Source of the DNA: Leucobacter sp. Psy1
GTDB taxonomy: Bacteria; Actinomycetota; Actinomycetes; Actinomycetales; Microbacteriaceae
Direction of reading: 5' to 3'
Length of the DNA: 64,000 nucleotides
NCBI RefSeq assembly: GCF_020096995.1
Contig: NZ_CP083692.1
Location: 620,001-684,000 of the forward strand
Under the pieces are notes generated by a model. That model made no database searches. It was not told the origin of the DNA and worked only from the letters and a program-made list of their open reading frames with translations. This document shows, piece by piece, positions 60,535 to 64,000 of this stretch; position 1 is the stretch's first letter, and each line of letters starts with the position of its first letter. The translations under genes were made by a program, and so were the position numbers.

Positions 60535-61663
60535 TCTTCATGCGGTTCACGAGTCCCTTCACGTCCTGAGCTCGGCTCTTCGACGTCACGAGCAGGACAT
60601 CAGCCGTGTCCACCACGACCATGTCGTCGACGCCGACGAGCGCCACCAGTCGATCGCTCTCCGAGACGACGATGCCGCTCGACGCATCCGAGAGCACCTG
60701 CGCCCCGTCGCCCAGCACTGCCAGGTCGCTCGTGCGGCCGCGGGTCAGGAGATTCGCCACTGACGCGAAGTCCCCGACGTCGTCCCACTCGAAGTGCGCC
60801 GCGACGCAGACCATGCGTCCAGCCGCAGCGGCGGGCTCGGCGACGGTGTAGTCGATCGCGATCTTCGGCAGCGTCGGCCACAGACGCTCCCGCACCTGCG
60901 CGCCCCGCTCGGTGTGCCACGCCGCCGCGATCTCGCGCAGGGCCGCCACCATCTCGGGCTGCGACTCCGCCATCTGCTCGAGCAGCACCGTCGCCTTCGC
61001 GATGAACATGCCGGCGTTCCAGAGATACTTGCCGCTCTCCAGGTAGCGCGCGGCGGTGGCTTCGTCCGGCTTCTCGACGAACTCCGACACATCGTGCACG
61101 TCGAACGGTGCGATGTCGTCTCTCGCCGCGCCGCAGGCGATGTAGCCGAAAGCCGTCGACGGGTGACCGGGGTGAATGCCGATCGTGGCGATCAGCCCGC
61201 GATCCGCCGCCTGCACGGCGGTTTTCACAGCGCGCTGGAAGAGCACCTCGCCGCGAATGACGTGGTCGGCGGCGAACGAGCCGAGAATCGCATCGGGATC
61301 CCGCAGCTCGAGCAGCGCCGCGGCGAGACCGATCGCGGCCGACGAATCCTTCGGTTCGCTTTCGGTGACCAGGTTCTCCTCGAGCAGCTCGGGGAGCTGA
61401 CGCGTCACCGAGGATCGGTGCGCTGCGCCGGTCACGACCATGACGCGGTCAGCGGGTGCGAGCGGAGCGAGCCGCATCCAGGTCGCACGGAGCAGCGAAT
61501 CACCGCTCCCCGTGAGGTCGAGCAGGAACTTCGGGGCGTTCGCGCGCGAGAGCGGCCACAAACGCGAACCCACCCCGCCAGCCGGGATCACACAGGTGAG
61601 GCGATCCATGGCGGACGGGGTGGGATGTCCGTTCCGTTCGGTGCTGCTCGGCGCATCATTCAT
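60509..61663 (-). CDS. manC: Mannose-1-phosphate guanylyltransferase
   Basis: A 384-aa enzyme making GDP-mannose for wall glycans and lipids. Nucleotide loop IPAGGVGSRLWPLSR with the pyrophosphorylase Arg, FGYIACG, VEKPDEATA and FEWDDVGDF are all intact. It is the short form, without the C-terminal isomerase domain. The ATG at 61663 is leaderless (TACACT seven bases upstream); the later ATG at 61609 starts nearer the catalytic core and remains possible. Confidence 0.9.
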   Translation of the reverse strand: MNDAPSSTERNGHPTPSAMDRLTCVIPAGGVGSRLWPLSRANAPKFLLDLTGSGDSLLRATWMRLAPLAPADRVMVVTGAAHRSSVTRQLPELLEENLVTESEPKDSSAAIGLAAALLELRDPDAILGSFAADHVIRGEVLFQRAVKTAVQAADRGLIATIGIHPGHPSTAFGYIACGAARDDIAPFDVHDVSEFVEKPDEATAARYLESGKYLWNAGMFIAKATVLLEQMAESQPEMVAALREIAAAWHTERGAQVRERLWPTLPKIAIDYTVAEPAAAAGRMVCVAAHFEWDDVGDFASVANLLTRGRTSDLAVLGDGAQVLSDASSGIVVSESDRLVALVGVDDMVVVDTADVLLVTSKSRAQDVKGLVNRMKITGGGHLL

Positions 61664-61676
61664 GAGACCGAGTGTA
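61664..61676 (-). promoter_or_regulatory. Leaderless promoter of manC
   Basis: TACACT (61676-61671) with seven bases to the ATG at 61663, the same box as before moeB. No good -35. Confidence 0.5.
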
Positions 61677-61691
61677 CCGAGCGTTGGGGGG

Positions 61692-63227
61692 TTACACGTT
61701 GACGGGCGTCTCCTCTGGAACGGTGCGCTTGCTGCGCACCCGGGCGAGGACCCGGTTGCTGACGGCGAAGACGAGCACCAGGGCGAGCAGGCCGTAGAGC
61801 ACCAGCGTGATCGGCCCCTGGAAGAGCACGCTGAAGTCCCCGTTCGCGCTCATCGCCGCGTCGCGGAGGCTCGTCTCGGCGAGCGGCCCGAGGACCATGC
61901 CGATGATGAGCGGTGCGAGGGGGAAGTCGACGGCACGCATGAGGAATCCGAGCAGGCCGATTCCGAGGAGGAGGAGCAAGTCGAACACCGACCCCGATGA
62001 CGCGTAGATGCCGAGCGCGCAGAACATCGTGATGCCCGCGTACAGGTACGGCCGGGGGATGAGCAGCAGCTTCGCCCACAGCATCGCGAACGGGAGGTTC
62101 AGGATGAGGAGGATGACCATCGCGATGAAGAAGCTCGCGAGCAGAGCCCAGACGAGGTCGGGGGAGCGCTCGAAGAGCAGCGGACCCGGCTGGAGGCCGT
62201 ACTGACGGAACGCGGCCAGCATGATCGCAGCCGTTGCCGAGATCGGCAGACCCAGTGCGAGCAGCGCGCCCATCGCCATACCGGTCGTCGAGTTGCCGGC
62301 TGCCTCGGGAGCGGCGAGACCGCGGATCGCGCCCTTGCCGAACATCGGCTTCTTCCGTCGTCCGTCGAGCTTCTTCTCGAGTCCGTACGCGAGGAAGGTC
62401 GGGATCTCGGATCCGCCGGCGGGAACCACGCCGAAGGGGAGGCCGATCGCCGTGCCGCGCGCCCAGGCCGGAGCCGCCTCACGGATTTCCTTCCGGGAAA
62501 GCCACGGACGGCCGGTCGGCTTGATCATATTGCCGCCCTTGACGTGCCTTTCGAGGCAGGCCACGTATATGACCTCTCCCAGTGCGAGGATCGCGACCGT
62601 CACCGTGACGAGCGAGATGCCATCGAACAGGAAGGGCGAGTCGAGCGTGAATCGCGGTGCGCCCGAAACGCCGTCGACGCCGACGACCGCGATGCCGAGG
62701 CCGATGAACAGCGAGGCGAGTCCCTTCACCGCATTGTCGGTGACCACGGACGATGTTGCGGCGAAGGCGAATACCGCGAGGGCGAAGAACTCGGCCGGTC
62801 CGAATCTCGTCGAGAAGTCGGCGAGGAGCGGAGCCATGAAGACCACCACGATCGAGGCGATGAAGCCGCCGATGAACGCGCCGATGGCCGCCGTCGCGAG
62901 GGCTTGCGCCGCCCGCCCGTTCAACGCCATCTTGTGGCCCTCGAACGTCGACGCGATCGCCGAGGCTTGGCCAGGGGTGTTCATCAGAATGCCCATGGTC
63001 GAATCGCCGAACAACCCGCCGAAGTACACGCCCGCGAACATGATGAACGCCGCCGTCGGCTCGAGCGCGAAGGTGACGGGGAGGAGGAGGGCGACGGCCA
63101 TCGACGACCCGAGGCCGGGCATGACGCCGACAGCGGTGCCGAGCAGACAGCCGATCACGACCCACATGAGGTTTTCGAGTGTCAGTGCGCCGGCGAAACC
63201 GTCGGCGAGCAGCTGCAGAGTTTCCAT
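61692..63227 (-). CDS. tctA: Tripartite tricarboxylate transporter large membrane subunit
   Basis: A 511-aa TctA-type permease with about 11-12 membrane segments. The N-terminal GVMPGLGSSMAVALLLP and central FGVVPAGGSEIPTFLAYG are conserved gating loops; NTPGQASAIASTFEGH is also typical. It starts three bases after tctB. Substrate (citrate-like or another carboxylate) cannot be told. Confidence 0.92.
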   Translation of the reverse strand: METLQLLADGFAGALTLENLMWVVIGCLLGTAVGVMPGLGSSMAVALLLPVTFALEPTAAFIMFAGVYFGGLFGDSTMGILMNTPGQASAIASTFEGHKMALNGRAAQALATAAIGAFIGGFIASIVVVFMAPLLADFSTRFGPAEFFALAVFAFAATSSVVTDNAVKGLASLFIGLGIAVVGVDGVSGAPRFTLDSPFLFDGISLVTVTVAILALGEVIYVACLERHVKGGNMIKPTGRPWLSRKEIREAAPAWARGTAIGLPFGVVPAGGSEIPTFLAYGLEKKLDGRRKKPMFGKGAIRGLAAPEAAGNSTTGMAMGALLALGLPISATAAIMLAAFRQYGLQPGPLLFERSPDLVWALLASFFIAMVILLILNLPFAMLWAKLLLIPRPYLYAGITMFCALGIYASSGSVFDLLLLLGIGLLGFLMRAVDFPLAPLIIGMVLGPLAETSLRDAAMSANGDFSVLFQGPITLVLYGLLALVLVFAVSNRVLARVRSKRTVPEETPVNV

Positions 63228-63230
63228 GGG

Positions 63231-63860
63231 TCAGAACCCCCAACCGAGCAGCCCCGAGGGCAACGAGAGCCCGAGGAGCATGTCAAACAAGATGTACGAG
63301 ATCGAACTCGCGGTGAGGCCCACGATGAGGCTTTGCACGAAGCGCTTCTCGCCGAAGCCGCGGGCGACGCACCAGAAGAGGAAAGCCGCGCCGATGATCC
63401 AGCCGAGGAAGGTCAGCAGGAGGGCGAAGCCCAGGAAGCCGCCGACCACCCAGGCGAGCGAGGCCGGATCGAGCCCTACGCGACGCTTGGGGGCGCCGGT
63501 GCCGAGATGCACTTCATCTTCCTCGACCGCGGGGAGCACAATGGCGCCGGTGCGGATCGCGGTGACGGTCTGCATCTTCTGCTTCACCGCACTGATGATG
63601 AGCAGCACGGCGAACAGGGTGAGCCCGCCCGCGATGATCGACGGGAAGAACTCCGGTCCCGGGAAGTCGGTACCCTCGGGGATCGCCATCGTGACGATCC
63701 CGTAGAAGAGGTAGCCGGCGAACGCCAGCAGCACGACCGGCATGATGAGGTTCTTCAGCAGCTCAAGCGTGCCGTTGTCACCCGGGCCGATCTCGATCTC
63801 CTCGCCGAGCGTCGCCGAGAGCGATGTCGGGTTGTTGGAGGCCATGTCAGAGAACGTCAC
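63231..63860 (-). CDS. tctB: Tripartite tricarboxylate transporter small membrane subunit
   Basis: A 209-aa TctB-type protein with four membrane segments (about 35-56, 72-91, 133-152, 158-205 in two passes). FPGPEFFPSIIAGGL is the usual signature. GTG at 63860 overlaps the tctC stop and has GAGGAG upstream; ATG 63845 lacks a site. Confidence 0.85.
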   Translation of the reverse strand: MTFSDMASNNPTSLSATLGEEIEIGPGDNGTLELLKNLIMPVVLLAFAGYLFYGIVTMAIPEGTDFPGPEFFPSIIAGGLTLFAVLLIISAVKQKMQTVTAIRTGAIVLPAVEEDEVHLGTGAPKRRVGLDPASLAWVVGGFLGFALLLTFLGWIIGAAFLFWCVARGFGEKRFVQSLIVGLTASSISYILFDMLLGLSLPSGLLGWGF

Positions 63861-64000
63861 TGTCCCATCTCCTCATACAGTCGCGCGATCCGCTCGTGCT
63901 CTTCCTCGAGGAAGGCGTCGAGCTCGTCGCCGGTCAGGAACTTCTCCGTCCAGTGGTAGCGCTCAACCGCTGCCTGCCACTCGGGCGTCTCGACACTCTC
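63857..64000 (-). CDS. tctC: Tripartite tricarboxylate transporter binding protein, C-terminal part
   Basis: Only the last 47 codons are inside the window. They read TPEWQAAVERYHWTEKFL and EEEHERIARLYEEMGQ, the usual end of TctC/Bug solute-binding proteins, and the TGA overlaps the tctB GTG. The start lies beyond 64000. Confidence 0.8.
   Translation of the reverse strand, partial: ESVETPEWQAAVERYHWTEKFLTGDELDAFLEEEHERIARLYEEMGQ

Overview
The window is high-GC actinobacterial DNA, most like Microbacteriaceae and plausibly Leucobacter or a relative. This rests on gene content and order (xerD, parA-scpA-scpB-rluB-tyrA-cmk-der), a mycothiol-dependent dehydrogenase, many GTGA/ATGA start-stop overlaps, several promoters that look leaderless, and an oleBC fusion of the actinobacterial type. 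The genus is an inference. I saw no rRNA, tRNA, CRISPR array, insertion sequence or prophage.

1-21.2 kb: A conserved chromosome-maintenance block (xerD, then parA-scpA-scpB-rluB-tyrA-cmk-der-trmB) is split by a surface-protein module at 1.0-9.4 kb. That module has a VWA adhesin-like protein, a Ser/His (SipW-type) signal peptidase, three small exported proteins with the alternate signal peptide that such peptidases cut, a membrane-anchored partner and a large LuxR-type ATPase regulator. A molybdenum cofactor (Moco) cluster follows: mog, moaC, moeA and moaD on the minus strand, moeB and moaE on the plus strand. The two arms diverge from a 33-base promoter region.

21.2-26 kb: A complete long-chain olefin operon, oleA-oleBC-oleD, sits inside the Moco block.

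26-35.7 kb: Second part of the Moco block: moaA, the molybdate transporter modABC, a TOBE-domain regulator, an FdhF/YdeP-type molybdoenzyme with FdhD, a second moeA and mobA.

35.7-44.5 kb: A MoxR ATPase-DUF58-VWA-VWA-TPR membrane-associated operon, a DUF6457 gene, then mscR and a metallo-hydrolase for mycothiol-dependent formaldehyde oxidation to formate, the presumed substrate of the molybdoenzyme upstream.

44.5-50.2 kb: A fatty-acid desaturase whose ribosome binding site lies in a hairpin, a beta-propeller surface protein with ten NPGTE repeats and a sortase motif, an orphan NarL-type histidine kinase and a DUF1345 membrane protein.

50.2-60.5 kb: A probable organosulfur (S-substituted cysteine) salvage locus: FAD/NAD(P)-binding protein, GNAT acetyltransferase, amino-acid ABC transporter with two binding proteins, a decayed second GNAT gene, two flavin-dependent monooxygenases and a flavin reductase. 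Three operon heads share the same leaderless promoter arrangement, ATAACCT-N6-ATGTC, which ties them into one apparent regulon.

60.5-64 kb: manC (mannose-1-phosphate guanylyltransferase) and a tripartite tricarboxylate transporter (tctC-tctB-tctA, tctC cut by the window end).
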